A DNA stretch of 64,000 bases from Comamonadaceae bacterium OS-1 (GCA_027923965.1 AP026969.1:434001-498000); one strand, 5' to 3'. Shown: positions 47,170 to 56,914, counted from the first letter of the stretch. The notes: generated by a model from the sequence alone, not told the origin. Numbers and translations are program-made.

Positions 47170-47213
47170 AGCCTGCGCGACCTCACCACCTATAACTACA
47201 ACCGGAGACGCTC

Positions 47214-48101
47214 TTGAAAAAATTGCCCACGCTGGCACCCGCCAGTCTGCTGTCGCGTAGAAGAATGCTGGGTGCCTTGCCCCTGCTACTGGGTGCCGCT
47301 GCCCAGGCCTGGTCGCAGGAGCCCACCGCGATGGAAAAAATCAAGGCCAGTGGCACCCTCAAGGTCGCGCTGTACAAAGACAACGCACCGTATTCCGACG
47401 GTGCCGCCTCGGGCATGTCCGGGCTGGACGTAGGCCTGGCCCAGGCGCTGGCCCGGCAGATGCAGCTCAACGCCGCGCTGCTGCCCTTCGACTCGGGCGA
47501 AAACATGAACGACGACCTGCGCAACATGGTCTGGCGCGGCCACTACCTGGGCTACGGCCCGGCCGATGTCATGCTGCATGTGCCGGTGGACAAGTACTTC
47601 ATGGCAGAGAACCGCCAAGCCTTCATTTTTGGCCCCTACGCCCGCGAACACCTGGTGGTGCTACACAACCCCGTGCGACTGGCCCAGGTCTACAACCCGG
47701 AAGACCTGGCGGAGCAGAAGATCGCGGTGGAGCAGGGCAGTGGTGCCGCCAGTGCACTGATGGGCTACAAGGGCGGTTTGCTGCGCGGGCATACCTCCCT
47801 CTACAAGACCGGTCTGGACGCGGCCCAGGCGGTGTTGGCGCAGCAATCGGATGTAGCCTTTGTCACGTTGGCGCAGGCCGAGGCCGCCCTATTTGCCGCC
47901 AAGCGGGACCGGCAGGACTGGGCTTTTTCCAAGCTGGTGTTGCCGGGCATTCCCCCCAACGGCTGGCCGCTGGGCATGGCCGTCAAGGCAGGGAACAAAG
48001 AGCTGGCCACCGCGTTGGACGATGCGTTGGATGCGCTGCGCAAGCAAGGCGAGCTGCTGGCACTGTTCCAGTCGCGCGGGCTGACCCTGGCTGCACCCTG
48101 A
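47214..48101 (+). CDS. Quinoprotein-associated periplasmic binding protein (MoxJ/XoxJ-like)
   Basis: This solute-binding-protein-fold protein of 295 residues uses a TTG start after CCGGAGACG. The leader SRRRMLGALPLLLG looks twin-arginine-like. Core motifs are SGTLKVALYKDNAPYSDG and PADVMLHVPVDKYFM. MoxJ/XoxJ proteins help mature or activate PQQ alcohol dehydrogenases rather than import solutes. No permease of this class is encoded beside it. Confidence 0.88.
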   Translation: MKKLPTLAPASLLSRRRMLGALPLLLGAAAQAWSQEPTAMEKIKASGTLKVALYKDNAPYSDGAASGMSGLDVGLAQALARQMQLNAALLPFDSGENMNDDLRNMVWRGHYLGYGPADVMLHVPVDKYFMAENRQAFIFGPYAREHLVVLHNPVRLAQVYNPEDLAEQKIAVEQGSGAASALMGYKGGLLRGHTSLYKTGLDAAQAVLAQQSDVAFVTLAQAEAALFAAKRDRQDWAFSKLVLPGIPPNGWPLGMAVKAGNKELATALDDALDALRKQGELLALFQSRGLTLAAP

Positions 48102-48197
48102 GCCGCGGCCCCACTGTTGCAGCCTGGAGCAAACCGTACCGGCGCTGGCCGGGGTGCGCCAAAACGTGACAACCAAGAAAAATCTAGGGACAACCGA

Positions 48198-49169
48198 ATG
48201 AAAACGCTATGGAAAACCGGCGGGCTGCTGTGTTTGGCCACCTGCCTGTCCAGCCTGTGCCTGCCTGCCGCCGCCGACATCTTTGTCAGCAGCGAAAAGG
48301 ACAACCAGATCCTGCAGATGGACCCGGAGGGCAAGCCCATTCGCACCATCCGTACCTGCTTGCGGCCCCGGCACATGGCCTGGGCGCAGGGCGGGCTGCT
48401 GATCATGGTGGCCTGTGGCGACAGCAACCAGATCGGCGTGGTCGATGTGCAGACCGGCAAGCTGATCGACACCATCCCCAGCGGCGACAGCCCGGAGATA
48501 TTTTCCCTGTCACCCGACGGCAAGACCGCCTACGTGTCGATTGAGGAAGAGAACCAGATGGCGGCCTACGACCTGGCCAGCAAGAAGCAGTTGTTTGCCG
48601 TCAAGACCGGTACCGAGCCCGAGGGCGTGCTGGCATCGGCAGACGGCAAGTTTGTCTACGTCACTTCGGAGGGCGCCAACACCGTCTACGCCGTCGACGT
48701 GGCCACGCGCAAGCTCGCCGGGCAGGTGAAGGTGGGCATGCGGCCCCGGCGCTTTGCGCTCAACCCGGATGGCAGCGAGCTGTGGGTCACCAACGAGCTG
48801 GGTGCCAGCGTCAGCATCATCGACACGCGTGGCATGAAGGTGAAGCAGACTTTGGTTTTCCAGCTGCCCGGCATGCGCGCCGCCGACATCACGCCGGTCG
48901 GCATGCTGATGACGGCCGACGGCAAGACCGTGTGGGTAGCGCTGGGGCGGGCCAACCACGTAGCCGAGGTGGACGTGGCCACCCGCACCGTGCGCCGCGT
49001 GGTGCTGGTGGGCAAACGGGCCTGGGGTGTGGCCTTGAACAAGGACGGTTCACGCCTGTTGGTCGCCAATGGGCTGTCAGACGACATGACCATCATCAAC
49101 ACCGAAAACGGCAAGGCACTGAAGACAGTGCCGGTGGGGCGCGTGCCCCACACCATTCTGGCGAACTGA
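48198..49169 (+). CDS. YVTN beta-propeller protein of PQQ-alcohol catabolism
   Basis: This exported beta-propeller of 323 residues has a signal peptide ending near LPAAADI. Repeated blades have the YVTN-type pattern (SPDGKTAYVSIEEE, SADGKFVYVTSEGANTVYAV, NPDGSELWVTNELGASVSI). It belongs to a family conserved beside PQQ-dependent alcohol systems and the PedABC transporter. Its biochemical role is unknown. It is the last gene of the pedF operon. Confidence 0.9.
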   Translation: MKTLWKTGGLLCLATCLSSLCLPAAADIFVSSEKDNQILQMDPEGKPIRTIRTCLRPRHMAWAQGGLLIMVACGDSNQIGVVDVQTGKLIDTIPSGDSPEIFSLSPDGKTAYVSIEEENQMAAYDLASKKQLFAVKTGTEPEGVLASADGKFVYVTSEGANTVYAVDVATRKLAGQVKVGMRPRRFALNPDGSELWVTNELGASVSIIDTRGMKVKQTLVFQLPGMRAADITPVGMLMTADGKTVWVALGRANHVAEVDVATRTVRRVVLVGKRAWGVALNKDGSRLLVANGLSDDMTIINTENGKALKTVPVGRVPHTILAN

Positions 49170-49188
49170 CGGGTTTTCCGGTTTCGAG

Positions 49189-49252
49189 ATTTATAGAAAA
49201 TAGCCTTCTTACGCTTATCTCATCAGCGTAAGAAGCTATTTTTTTGATAGCG
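49189..49252. repeat. Dispersed imperfect-palindrome repeat, copy 5
   Basis: TTATAGAAAATAGCCTTCTT, then ACGCTTATCTCATCAGCGTA, then AGAAGCTATTTTTTTGATAG form a near-perfect long stem. It starts 20 bases after the beta-propeller stop and could act as a terminator. Confidence 0.8.
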
Positions 49253-49324
49253 TTCATTTTTTGACCAAGGTCAAGTCGGCTGCGCCGGGTGGGTCCATAC
49301 TGGATGCCACTCTAGGGGACGCGT

Positions 49325-50725
49325 ATGAAGCTGACATTCATCGGTGCTGCGCAAGAAGTCACCGGCTCGTGTTTTCTGGTCGAGACCGGCACGTTACGCT
49401 TTCTGGTCGATTGCGGGATGTTCCAGGGTGGCAGCGAAGCCCGCGCGCGCAACCTCCAGGCCTGGACGTTCGACCCCCGGCAGGTCGACTTCGTGCTGCT
49501 CACCCACGCCCACATTGACCACAGCGGACTGCTGCCCCGGCTGTGCGCGCTGGGCTTTCGTGGCTCGATCATCACCACCCACGCCACCGCAGATCTGCTG
49601 TCGGTGATGCTGCTCGACAGCGCGCACATCCAGGAAACCGACTGGGCGCGGGCCCAGCGCAAAAACCACCGGCAGCGCAAGCGGGCAGGTGCACCCGCGC
49701 CGCTGTACACCGTGGCGCAGGCGCAGGCCTGTCTGGAGCAACTGAGCGGCGTTGCCTACGACGAAGATGTCCGGCCCGATCCGACCCTGCGGTGCCGCTT
49801 TCGCGATGCGGGCCACATTCTGGGGTCGGCGAGCCTGGAGCTGTGGGTCACCGAAGGCAAAAAGACCACCAAGCTGGTCTTCTCTGGCGACCTGGGACAA
49901 CCGGGTCGGCCCATCGTGCGCGACCCCACCGCCATCACCCATGCCGATGTCTTGCTCGTCGAGTCCACCTACGGCGACCGCCTGCACCGGTCGCTGAAGG
50001 ACACCGTGGACGAGCTGGTCGAGGTGATCGAGAGCACCGTCCACAAGCGCAAGGGCAATATCATCATCCCCGCCTTTGCCCTGGGGCGTACCCAGGAGGT
50101 GATCTGGCTGCTGGCAGACCTGTGTCGACAAGGCCGCCTGCCCAAGCTGACGGTGTTTGTCGACTCCCCGATGGCCACCAAGGCCACCGAAATCACCTGG
50201 CGGCACAAGGAATTGCTGGACGCGGAAACCCAGGCCTACCTGCTGCCCCAAGACACCTTGTCCCAATGGATAGACCTGCACTTCACGCAAACCGTGGAAG
50301 AGTCTGTGGCCTTGAACACCATCCAGTCGGGCGCCATCATCATCTCGGCCAGCGGCATGTGCGATGCGGGCCGCATCAAACACCACCTGAGCCACAACCT
50401 GGGGCGGTCCGAATGCGCCATCATCATCATCGGCTTCCAGGCCGCGGGCACGCTGGGCCGCAAACTGGTGGACGGCTTCAAGCGGGTGCGCATCTTTGGC
50501 GAGGAGCATGTGGTGCGGGCGCAGATCCACACCATCGGCGGGCTGTCGGCACACGCCGACCAGGCCGCGCTGCTGGGCTGGCTGCAAGGGTTTGCGCATG
50601 CACCGCGGCGTACTTTTGTGGTCCATGGCGAGGCGCAAACGGCCCGCGCGTTTGCCGACCTCATCGCCACAACACGGGGCTGGAAGGTCGAGGTTCCTGC
50701 GCCCGGTACGCAGGTAGACCTTTGA
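49325..50725 (+). CDS. Metallo-beta-lactamase fold / beta-CASP hydrolase (RNA-processing type)
   Basis: The protein has 466 residues. The zinc site LTHAHIDHSGLLPRL and later FRDAGHILGSASLEL belong to the lactamase domain. A beta-CASP insert and a C-terminal RMMBL region (IHTIGGLSAHADQAALLGWL) follow. This is the layout of CPSF73-like RNases. The RNA target is unknown. A probable independent gene after the repeat at 49189. Confidence 0.92.
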   Translation: MKLTFIGAAQEVTGSCFLVETGTLRFLVDCGMFQGGSEARARNLQAWTFDPRQVDFVLLTHAHIDHSGLLPRLCALGFRGSIITTHATADLLSVMLLDSAHIQETDWARAQRKNHRQRKRAGAPAPLYTVAQAQACLEQLSGVAYDEDVRPDPTLRCRFRDAGHILGSASLELWVTEGKKTTKLVFSGDLGQPGRPIVRDPTAITHADVLLVESTYGDRLHRSLKDTVDELVEVIESTVHKRKGNIIIPAFALGRTQEVIWLLADLCRQGRLPKLTVFVDSPMATKATEITWRHKELLDAETQAYLLPQDTLSQWIDLHFTQTVEESVALNTIQSGAIIISASGMCDAGRIKHHLSHNLGRSECAIIIIGFQAAGTLGRKLVDGFKRVRIFGEEHVVRAQIHTIGGLSAHADQAALLGWLQGFAHAPRRTFVVHGEAQTARAFADLIATTRGWKVEVPAPGTQVDL

Positions 50726-50737
50726 GTGTGGGAAAGA

Positions 50738-51124
50738 CTAAGGCTGGCGCGCGTAGCTGGCGGTCACCATCTCCCACTGGTGCCCGTCGGGCTGGTTCCA
50801 GTAGACATTGCGGCCCCCAAACTGGTGGTTGACCTGCATGTCCATGCTGCCGCGCACCGTGCTGCGGTAGTCCAGCCCCTTGGCCTGGATGCGCGCCAGG
50901 ATGGTGTCGAAATCTTGCTCGGTGACGCGAAAGCAAAAATGGTAGATGGGAAACGCTTCATCGGTGTCGATGAAGTCCAGCGTCAGCCCGTCGTTCAGGT
51001 ACACCGGCGCAAATGGCCCCATGCCGCTGGGTGCCCAGGGCACGTCCAGCAATTCCGCCAGCAACCGGGCCGCAGCCACCTTGTCGCGGCTGGGAACAAT
51101 GGTGTGGTCAAGCTGGATGGACAT
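50738..51124 (-). CDS. VOC-family (glyoxalase/bleomycin resistance) protein
   Basis: This single vicinal-oxygen-chelate domain of 128 residues begins MSIQLDHTIVPSRDKVAAAR. Possible metal ligands are His7, His in IYHFCFRV and Glu in HQWEMVTASY. The substrate is unknown. It lies downstream of the thioredoxin-like gene on the same strand. Confidence 0.88.
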   Translation of the reverse strand: MSIQLDHTIVPSRDKVAAARLLAELLDVPWAPSGMGPFAPVYLNDGLTLDFIDTDEAFPIYHFCFRVTEQDFDTILARIQAKGLDYRSTVRGSMDMQVNHQFGGRNVYWNQPDGHQWEMVTASYARQP

Positions 51125-51136
51125 GCTTTTTCTCCC

Positions 51137-51208
51137 CTATCAAAAAACAAGGAAAATAGGCCGTTGGCGCTCTTCAGATAAGCGTGAGCAGCTCTTATTT
51201 AGATAGCA
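51137..51208. repeat. Dispersed imperfect-palindrome repeat, copy 6
   Basis: On the minus strand it reads GCTATCTAAATAAGAGCTGC, then TCACGCTTATCTGAAGAGCG, then an A/T-rich arm ending TTTGATAG. The last codons and stop of the thioredoxin-like gene are inside it. Confidence 0.8.
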
Positions 51209-51515
51209 ACTGCAGCGCCTCGGCAATCGGCTGCGCCTGCATGGGCCGCACCAGCCGCGCCACCTCGCGCCCGTCCTGCAAAAACACCAGGGTCGGCCAC
51301 AGTTTCACGCCGAACGCGCGGCCCAGCGGGCGGCCCTGGCCATCGGCAATTTTCAGGTGCTGCACCTCGGGCCGTGCGGCCAGCGCCTGCTCGATGCCTG
51401 GGCGGGCCGCCGCGCAGATGCCGCAATAGTCGTCGCCAAATTCCATCACCAGCGGGCCGGGGGTACTGTCGATGGCGGCGCGGGTGGGGGCCTCTTGCTG
51501 GTAGGTCTGGGGCAT
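51195..51515 (-). CDS. Thioredoxin-like protein
   Basis: This thioredoxin-fold protein of 106 residues has the active site CGIC in GDDYCGICAAARPGIEQAL and the cis-Pro region LWPTLVFLQDGREVARLV. The CGIC dipeptide differs from the usual CGPC, so its redox potential may differ. Its C-terminus (QLLSK) and stop are formed by a dispersed repeat. Confidence 0.9.
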   Translation of the reverse strand: MPQTYQQEAPTRAAIDSTPGPLVMEFGDDYCGICAAARPGIEQALAARPEVQHLKIADGQGRPLGRAFGVKLWPTLVFLQDGREVARLVRPMQAQPIAEALQLLSK

Positions 51516-51633
51516 GGGAATTTCCTTGCGTGGTTAAAAACCCTCCCGCGCATTGAGGGACTGTGTGGTTCGCAGAGTGTTCCAGAATCCACGCAGTCGC
51601 GCCACGCTTATCGTGCGTACCCTGGCAGCCCGG

Positions 51634-52143
51634 TTATTTGCCGCGCTTGACCCGCAGCAGCTCGTCCAGAATCAGGCAGATGGCCCCGATGGTGATGCCC
51701 GCATCGGCTACGTTGAAGGCGGCAAAGTGCATGCCACGCCAGTGGAAGTCCAGAAAGTCCACCACGTAGCCGTGCAGCAGCCGGTCCACCACATTGCCGA
51801 TCGCGCCGCCCAGAATGCAGGCCATGGCAAACGAAAACAGCTTTTGCCCCGGGTGCGAGCGCAGCATGTAGACGATGAACAGCGCCGCCACCACGCCCAG
51901 GCCGGTAAAGAACCAGCGCTGCCAGCCGCCCGCACTCGCCAGAAACGAGAACGCCGCGCCGGTGTTGTGGGCCCGCACGATGTTGAAGAAGCTGGTGACA
52001 TAGGTGCTGTCGCCCAGGTGGTAGTAGCCCATGATCAGCACTTTGGTGAACTGGTCGGCGATGAAAATAATCAGCGCCAGGCCCAGCCAGGGGATCAGGC
52101 TGGCGCTGGATTTGCCAAAGGAAGATTTGCTTTTGGTCGCCAT
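51634..52143 (-). CDS. lspA: Lipoprotein signal peptidase
   Basis: LspA is an aspartyl protease that removes the signal peptide of prolipoproteins in the inner membrane. It has 169 residues and four membrane helices. Catalytic aspartates are in [10 protein letters not shown] and [14 protein letters not shown]. The ATG at 52143 overlaps the last base of ileS, so translation is coupled. Confidence 0.96.
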   Translation of the reverse strand: MATKSKSSFGKSSASLIPWLGLALIIFIADQFTKVLIMGYYHLGDSTYVTSFFNIVRAHNTGAAFSFLASAGGWQRWFFTGLGVVAALFIVYMLRSHPGQKLFSFAMACILGGAIGNVVDRLLHGYVVDFLDFHWRGMHFAAFNVADAGITIGAICLILDELLRVKRGK

Positions 52144-55019
52144 TACGCAAACACCCGGGTTTCGCCGGCGCCATACAGGTTGCTGCTGCAACGGCCACAC
52201 AGGGTGGGGTGTGCCACGTCCACACCCACGTCGGGCGTGTAGTGCCAGCAGCGTTCGCATTTGGTGTCCAAACTGGCCTTGGCGCTGATGGATACGGCGG
52301 GAGCAGCTACCAAAGTAATAGCGGAGGTGATGAATACAAACTTCAGGTCCGCGCCCAGGCTGGACAGCAGCGCAAAGTCATCCGCAGGCACGGCCAGGTC
52401 CACATTGGCCTGCAGCGACGCACCCACCTTGCCGTCGGCGCGCAGCACTTCGATGTCCTTGTTGACCGCGTCGCGGATCTCGCGGATGCGGCTCCACTTG
52501 GCCAGCAGGGCCGTATCGGGCGCGGGCAGCTCGGCGTAGGTTTCCAAAAAGATGGAGTCGCTGCTGCCAAAGATCTTCCAGGCCTCCTCAGAAGTGAAGC
52601 TGAGGAATGGCGCCATCCAGCGCAGCATGGCGTGGGTGATCTGCCAGAGCGCGGTCTGCGCACTGCGGCGGGCCAGCGACTTGGGCGCGGTGGTGTAGAG
52701 CCGGTCTTTGAGCACGTCCAGGTAGAAGGCACCCAGGTCTTCGCTGCAATACACCTGCAGCTTGGCCACCACGGGGTGGAATTCGTACACCTCGTAGTGC
52801 GCCAGGATGTCGGCCTGCAGCTGGGCGGCGCGGCCCAGGGCGTAGCGGTCGATTTCCAGCAGCTGGTCTGAAGGCACGGCGTCTAGCGCGGGGTTGAAGT
52901 CGCTGACGTTGGCCATCAGGAACTTCAGCGTGTTGCGTACCCGGCGGTAGGTGTCCACCACGCGGGCCAGGATCTTCGCGTCGATGGCCAGGTCGCCCGA
53001 GTAGTCTGTGGAGGCGCACCACAGGCGGATGATTTCCGCGCCCATCTTGTCGCTCACCTCTTGCGGCGCGACCACATTGCCCTCGCTCTTGCTCATCTTG
53101 CGGCCTTTGCCGTCCACCGTGAAGCCGTGCGTCAGCAGACCCTTGTAGGGCGCGTGGTCGTACATGGCACACGACGTGAGCAGCGAGCTGTGGAACCAGC
53201 CGCGGTGCTGGTCGTGGCCTTCCAGGTACAGGTCGGCGGGCCAAGCGGATTGTTCTTTGTGGCTGGCGCGCAGCACGTGCTCGTGGGTGGTGCCGGAGTC
53301 GAACCACACGTCCAGGATGTCGTTGACCTTGGTGTAGTTCTCGGCATCGGTGCCGATGATGGACTCGGCCGTGGCCTTGCTCCAGGCCTCCACGCCGCCG
53401 GTCTGCACCATCGCAGCCGCCTGGTCCATGATCTCCATCGTGCGCGGGTGCAGTTCACCCGTGGCGGTGTGGATGAAGAAGGGCAGGGGCACGCCCCAGT
53501 TGCGCTGGCGGCTGATGCACCAGTCGGGCCGGCCGGCGATCATGTCGCGCAGCCGGGTTTTGCCGTTTTCGGGGTAGAAACTGGTTTCTTCGATGGCGGC
53601 CAGGGCCAGCTTGCGCAGGGTTTGCGGGGCTTTGTCTACGGTGAACACACCCTCGCCCTCGTCCATGCGGATGAACCACTGGGCGGCGGCCCGGTAGATC
53701 ACCGGGGTTTTGTGCCGCCAGCAGTGCGGGTAACTGTGGGTGATGGTCTCGGTGGCAAACAGGCGGTCGTGCTCGCGCAGCTTGTCGATCACCAGCGGCG
53801 CGGCTTTCCAGATGTTCAGCCCGCCAAACAGCGGCAGCTCGTCCACGTAGCGGCCATTGCCCTGCACGGGGTTGAGGATGTCGTCCGTTTGGATGCCATT
53901 GGCCACGCAGGAGTTGAAATCCTCTACGCCGTAGGCGGGCGAGGAGTGGACGATGCCGGTGCCGTCGTCTGCGGTGGCGTAGTCGGCCAGGAAGATGGGG
54001 CTCAGGCGGCGGTAGCTGTATTCACCTTTTTCACCAGTTACGTCGTAAAACGGGTGCTTGAAGTTGATCTGCGCCAGTTTTTCCCCCAGGGCAGTGGCCA
54101 GCACGGTACCCGTCAGGCCGAAGCGGGCCGTGGCTTTTTCGACCAAATCTTCGGCCAGCAGCAGGATGCCGCGCTCGGTTTGCACCAGGGCGTAGGTCAG
54201 GGCCGGGTTCAGGTTCAGCGCCTGGTTGGCGGGGATGGTCCAGGCTGTGGTGGTCCAGATCACGGCGAAAACAGGCGACTCCAGTAACCGAGCTGTTATG
54301 AATTTGAGTTTTTCCTCAGAGTCAATACCGTCGCTAAAAGCCGTTAAAAGTTTGGCGGGCTCGGCGCATTCAAAGGCCACGTCCAGGGTTTGCGATTTCT
54401 TGTCGGCGTATTCGATCTCGAACTCGGCCAGCGAGCTGCCGCAGTCGAAGCACCAGTACACGGGCTTGAGGCCGCGGTACACAAAACCGCGTTCCATGAT
54501 GCGTTTTAAGGCGCGGATTTCATTGGCCTCGTTGGCGTAGTCCATGGTGCGGTAGGGGTTGTCCCACTCGCCCAGCACGCCCAGGCGCTTGAAATCGGTC
54601 ATCTGGCCGGCAATCTGCTCGGCGGCGAAGGCGCGGCTCTTGGCCTGCACTTCGTCGCGGCTCAGGTTGCGGCCATGCAGCTTTTCGATGGCGTTTTCGA
54701 TCGGCAGGCCGTGGCAGTCCCAGCCGGGCACGTAGGTCGCGTCCATGCCCTTGAGCTGGCGGGCCTTGACGATCATGTCCTTCAGGATCTTGTTGACGGC
54801 GTGGCCGATGTGGATGTTGCCGTTGGCGTAGGGCGGGCCATCGTGCAGCACAAACTTGGGCGCGCCCAGGCGGGCATCGCGCAGGCGCTTGTACAGGCCC
54901 TTGTCTTCCCATTCCTTCACCCAGCCCGGCTCGCGCTTGGGCAGGTCGCCGCGCATGGGGAAGGGGGTGTCGGGCAGGTTCAGGGTGCTGCGGTAGTCGG
55001 GGGCTGTAGATTCAGTCAT
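52143..55019 (-). CDS. ileS: Isoleucyl-tRNA synthetase
   Basis: IleRS charges tRNA-Ile and has about 958 residues. HIGH motif is [19 protein letters not shown] is [12 protein letters not shown], the editing domain carries [17 protein letters not shown], and the C-terminal zinc cysteines are in CERCWHY and [10 protein letters not shown] chose ATG 55019. Two segments look unlike the rest: an AT-rich insert at about 54280-54350 ([18 protein letters not shown]) and a repeat-like stretch at 52267-52324. Both are in frame. Confidence 0.97.
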   Translation of the reverse strand: MTESTAPDYRSTLNLPDTPFPMRGDLPKREPGWVKEWEDKGLYKRLRDARLGAPKFVLHDGPPYANGNIHIGHAVNKILKDMIVKARQLKGMDATYVPGWDCHGLPIENAIEKLHGRNLSRDEVQAKSRAFAAEQIAGQMTDFKRLGVLGEWDNPYRTMDYANEANEIRALKRIMERGFVYRGLKPVYWCFDCGSSLAEFEIEYADKKSQTLDVAFECAEPAKLLTAFSDGIDSEEKLKFITARLLESPVFAVIWTTTAWTIPANQALNLNPALTYALVQTERGILLLAEDLVEKATARFGLTGTVLATALGEKLAQINFKHPFYDVTGEKGEYSYRRLSPIFLADYATADDGTGIVHSSPAYGVEDFNSCVANGIQTDDILNPVQGNGRYVDELPLFGGLNIWKAAPLVIDKLREHDRLFATETITHSYPHCWRHKTPVIYRAAAQWFIRMDEGEGVFTVDKAPQTLRKLALAAIEETSFYPENGKTRLRDMIAGRPDWCISRQRNWGVPLPFFIHTATGELHPRTMEIMDQAAAMVQTGGVEAWSKATAESIIGTDAENYTKVNDILDVWFDSGTTHEHVLRASHKEQSAWPADLYLEGHDQHRGWFHSSLLTSCAMYDHAPYKGLLTHGFTVDGKGRKMSKSEGNVVAPQEVSDKMGAEIIRLWCASTDYSGDLAIDAKILARVVDTYRRVRNTLKFLMANVSDFNPALDAVPSDQLLEIDRYALGRAAQLQADILAHYEVYEFHPVVAKLQVYCSEDLGAFYLDVLKDRLYTTAPKSLARRSAQTALWQITHAMLRWMAPFLSFTSEEAWKIFGSSDSIFLETYAELPAPDTALLAKWSRIREIRDAVNKDIEVLRADGKVGASLQANVDLAVPADDFALLSSLGADLKFVFITSAITLVAAPAVSISAKASLDTKCERCWHYTPDVGVDVAHPTLCGRCSSNLYGAGETRVFA
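52267..52324. repeat. Repeat-like segment inside ileS
   Basis: On the minus strand GCTATTACTTTGGTAGCTGC then TCCCGCCGTATCCATCAGCG and CCAAGGCC follow copy 6 closely. It codes for the stretch before the zinc motif CERCWHY. Confidence 0.45.
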
Positions 55020-55101
55020 GGGATTTCTTGGGAACACGTTGGGGAGGCAGCCGACAGGCGTGGGCTGCAGGATCTAATGGCCGCAGGGGCCTTGAGATCG
55101 T

Positions 55102-56136
55102 CTAAATTCGGTCGCGCGTTGTCTGGCGGCTGGTCTCTGCATGCAGGGCGAAGTACGCGCGTGCGTCGTCGCAGTCTTTGGCGATGCCGATTTGCAGGGC
55201 ATCCAGACTGTCGTATTTCAATTCGTCATGCAGTTTGTGCAGCAGTTCCACGCGGATAATTTTACCGTAGGCCCCCTCGGCACCCAGGGCGGCGGGCCAG
55301 TCCAGACAATGGGTTTCCAGCAGCACGCGGCCACCGTTGATGTCGTTCGGGTCCAGCGAGGGGCGGATGCCCAGGTTGGCCACGCCCACCAGGGCGGTTT
55401 CGCCCAAGCCGTGCACCTTGACGGCAAAGATGCCGCTGGCGGCAGGCTTCCAGTGGGCAAAGCGCAAATTCAGGGTGCGAAAGCCGTCCTGGCGGCCCGG
55501 TGCCGACTCGCCCAGTTGCCGCCCCAGCTTGCGCCCGTGCACCACGTGGCCGCTGATGCTGAACGGGCGGCCCAGCAGGCGCGCCACGTCCTCCATTTGG
55601 CCTGCCTGCAGGGCAGTACGCACGGCCGAGCTGGACACGCGGGTGCCGTGCACCTCGTAGCTGTTCATGCGGGCCACGTCAAAGCCCCGGGTCTCGCCTG
55701 CAGCGTCCAGCATGGCGTAGTCGCCCGCGCGCTTGGCCCCAAAGCAGAAGTCGTCGCCCACCAGCACATAGCGCACGCCCATGCCGCGCACCAGCACGTC
55801 GTCGATGAAGGCCTGGGGCGATTGCGCGGCAAACGGGGCATCGAAGGGCAGCACCACGGTTTGGTCCACCCCGCAGCGGTGCAGTTCGGTGAGTTTGTCG
55901 CGCAGGGTGGCGATGCGGGCCGGGGCCAGATTGGGCTGGCCGTGGGCCTGGGCAAAGTAGTCGCGCGGGTGCGGCTCGAAGGTCATCACCGAGCTGGGCA
56001 CGCCGCGGTGCCGGGCTTCGTTGATCAGCAGCGCCAGCATGGCCTGGTGGCCACGGTGCACACCGTCAAAGTTGCCGATGGTGAGCGCACAGTGGGGCGC
56101 GATGCCAGGGTGTTGGAAGCCACGGAAAACCTGCAT
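55102..56136 (-). CDS. ribF: Bifunctional riboflavin kinase / FAD synthetase
   Basis: RibF makes FMN and FAD. The 344-residue protein has the N-terminal adenylyltransferase domain (LTIGNFDGVHRGHQAML, VLVGDDFCFGAKRAGD) and the C-terminal kinase domain (ISGHVVHGRKLGRQLGESAP, ANLGIRPSLD). It heads ribF-ileS-lspA, a common bacterial order. Confidence 0.97.
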   Translation of the reverse strand: MQVFRGFQHPGIAPHCALTIGNFDGVHRGHQAMLALLINEARHRGVPSSVMTFEPHPRDYFAQAHGQPNLAPARIATLRDKLTELHRCGVDQTVVLPFDAPFAAQSPQAFIDDVLVRGMGVRYVLVGDDFCFGAKRAGDYAMLDAAGETRGFDVARMNSYEVHGTRVSSSAVRTALQAGQMEDVARLLGRPFSISGHVVHGRKLGRQLGESAPGRQDGFRTLNLRFAHWKPAASGIFAVKVHGLGETALVGVANLGIRPSLDPNDINGGRVLLETHCLDWPAALGAEGAYGKIIRVELLHKLHDELKYDSLDALQIGIAKDCDDARAYFALHAETSRQTTRDRI

Positions 56137-56144
56137 GGGGTGGT

Positions 56145-56190
56145 ATCTTTTTGATAGCGGATTGCGCCCGTCGAATAAGCGCTGTCACGT
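56145..56190. repeat. Dispersed repeat, copy 7 (partial)
   Basis: TCTTTTTGATAGCGGATTGC then GCCCGTCGAATAAGCGCTGT match the centre of the family. This copy is upstream of ribF, the only full copy not at a gene's 3' end. Confidence 0.55.
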
Positions 56191-56299
56191 AATAACGCAT
56201 GGAACAAGGTATATTGTGACTTAGCAGACAGGTACAAGGCATCAAAGCCTTGGGTGCATTTCCGGTAAGTGGTCGTTCATTTGATCCAGGAGGCGTGTT

Positions 56300-56857
56300 T
56301 TGAAGGTCTTGAAGCTCTCAGCCCAGGGGCTGCCCCAGTCGTGGATATCGCTGGAGCAGGCCGTTGTCCACTACGCTGCCGAAGAGGTGCGCTGGGAGAT
56401 GGGCGCGCAGGTAGCGGTGTTCCATGGCGGGCACAACGCCATCACCGGCGAGCAGTCCATCATCACGGTCAACAGCATCATTGGCACCCGCGGCGTGCCC
56501 AACATCAACCCGTTTGACCTGCGCCCCAGCCTCACCAACACCAAGCTGTTCGTGCGCGACCGCAATGTCTGCGCCTACTGCGGCAACCATTTCCATGAAG
56601 ACGAGCTGACCCGCGAGCACATCAAACCGCTGGGCCAGAAGGGGGCCGACACCTGGATGAATGTGGTCACCGCCTGCCGCGCCTGCAACCACCGCAAAAG
56701 CAACCGCACGCCCGAGCAGGCCCACATGCCGCTGCTGTACACGCCCTACGTGCCCAGCCTGTGGGAAGACTTCATCCTGCGCAACCGCCGCATCCTGGCC
56801 GACCAGATGGATTTTCTGATTGCCCACGTGCCCAAGTCTTCGCGGCTATTGATTTAG
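56300..56857 (+). CDS. HNH endonuclease
   Basis: The 185-residue protein carries an HNH nuclease domain: CAYCGNHFHEDELTREHIKP supplies the first Cys pair and the catalytic His, and NVVTACRACNHRKSNRTPE the second Cys pair and Asn/His. The start is TTG at 56300 after an AGGAGG site. Such stand-alone HNH proteins are widespread in betaproteobacteria and the substrate is unknown. It has no visible partner methylase. Confidence 0.88.
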   Translation: MKVLKLSAQGLPQSWISLEQAVVHYAAEEVRWEMGAQVAVFHGGHNAITGEQSIITVNSIIGTRGVPNINPFDLRPSLTNTKLFVRDRNVCAYCGNHFHEDELTREHIKPLGQKGADTWMNVVTACRACNHRKSNRTPEQAHMPLLYTPYVPSLWEDFILRNRRILADQMDFLIAHVPKSSRLLI

Positions 56858-56870
56858 CACGCCAGCATTT

Positions 56871-56914
56871 CACCCATAAAAAAAGCAGCCGAAGCTGCTT
56901 TTTTTTATGGGTGA
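56871..56914. terminator. Bidirectional terminator between HNH and PEP-CTERM genes
   Basis: AGCAGC-cgaa-GCTGCT with long flanking A and T runs, extended by CACCCAT/ATGGGTG. It serves both convergent genes. Confidence 0.92.
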
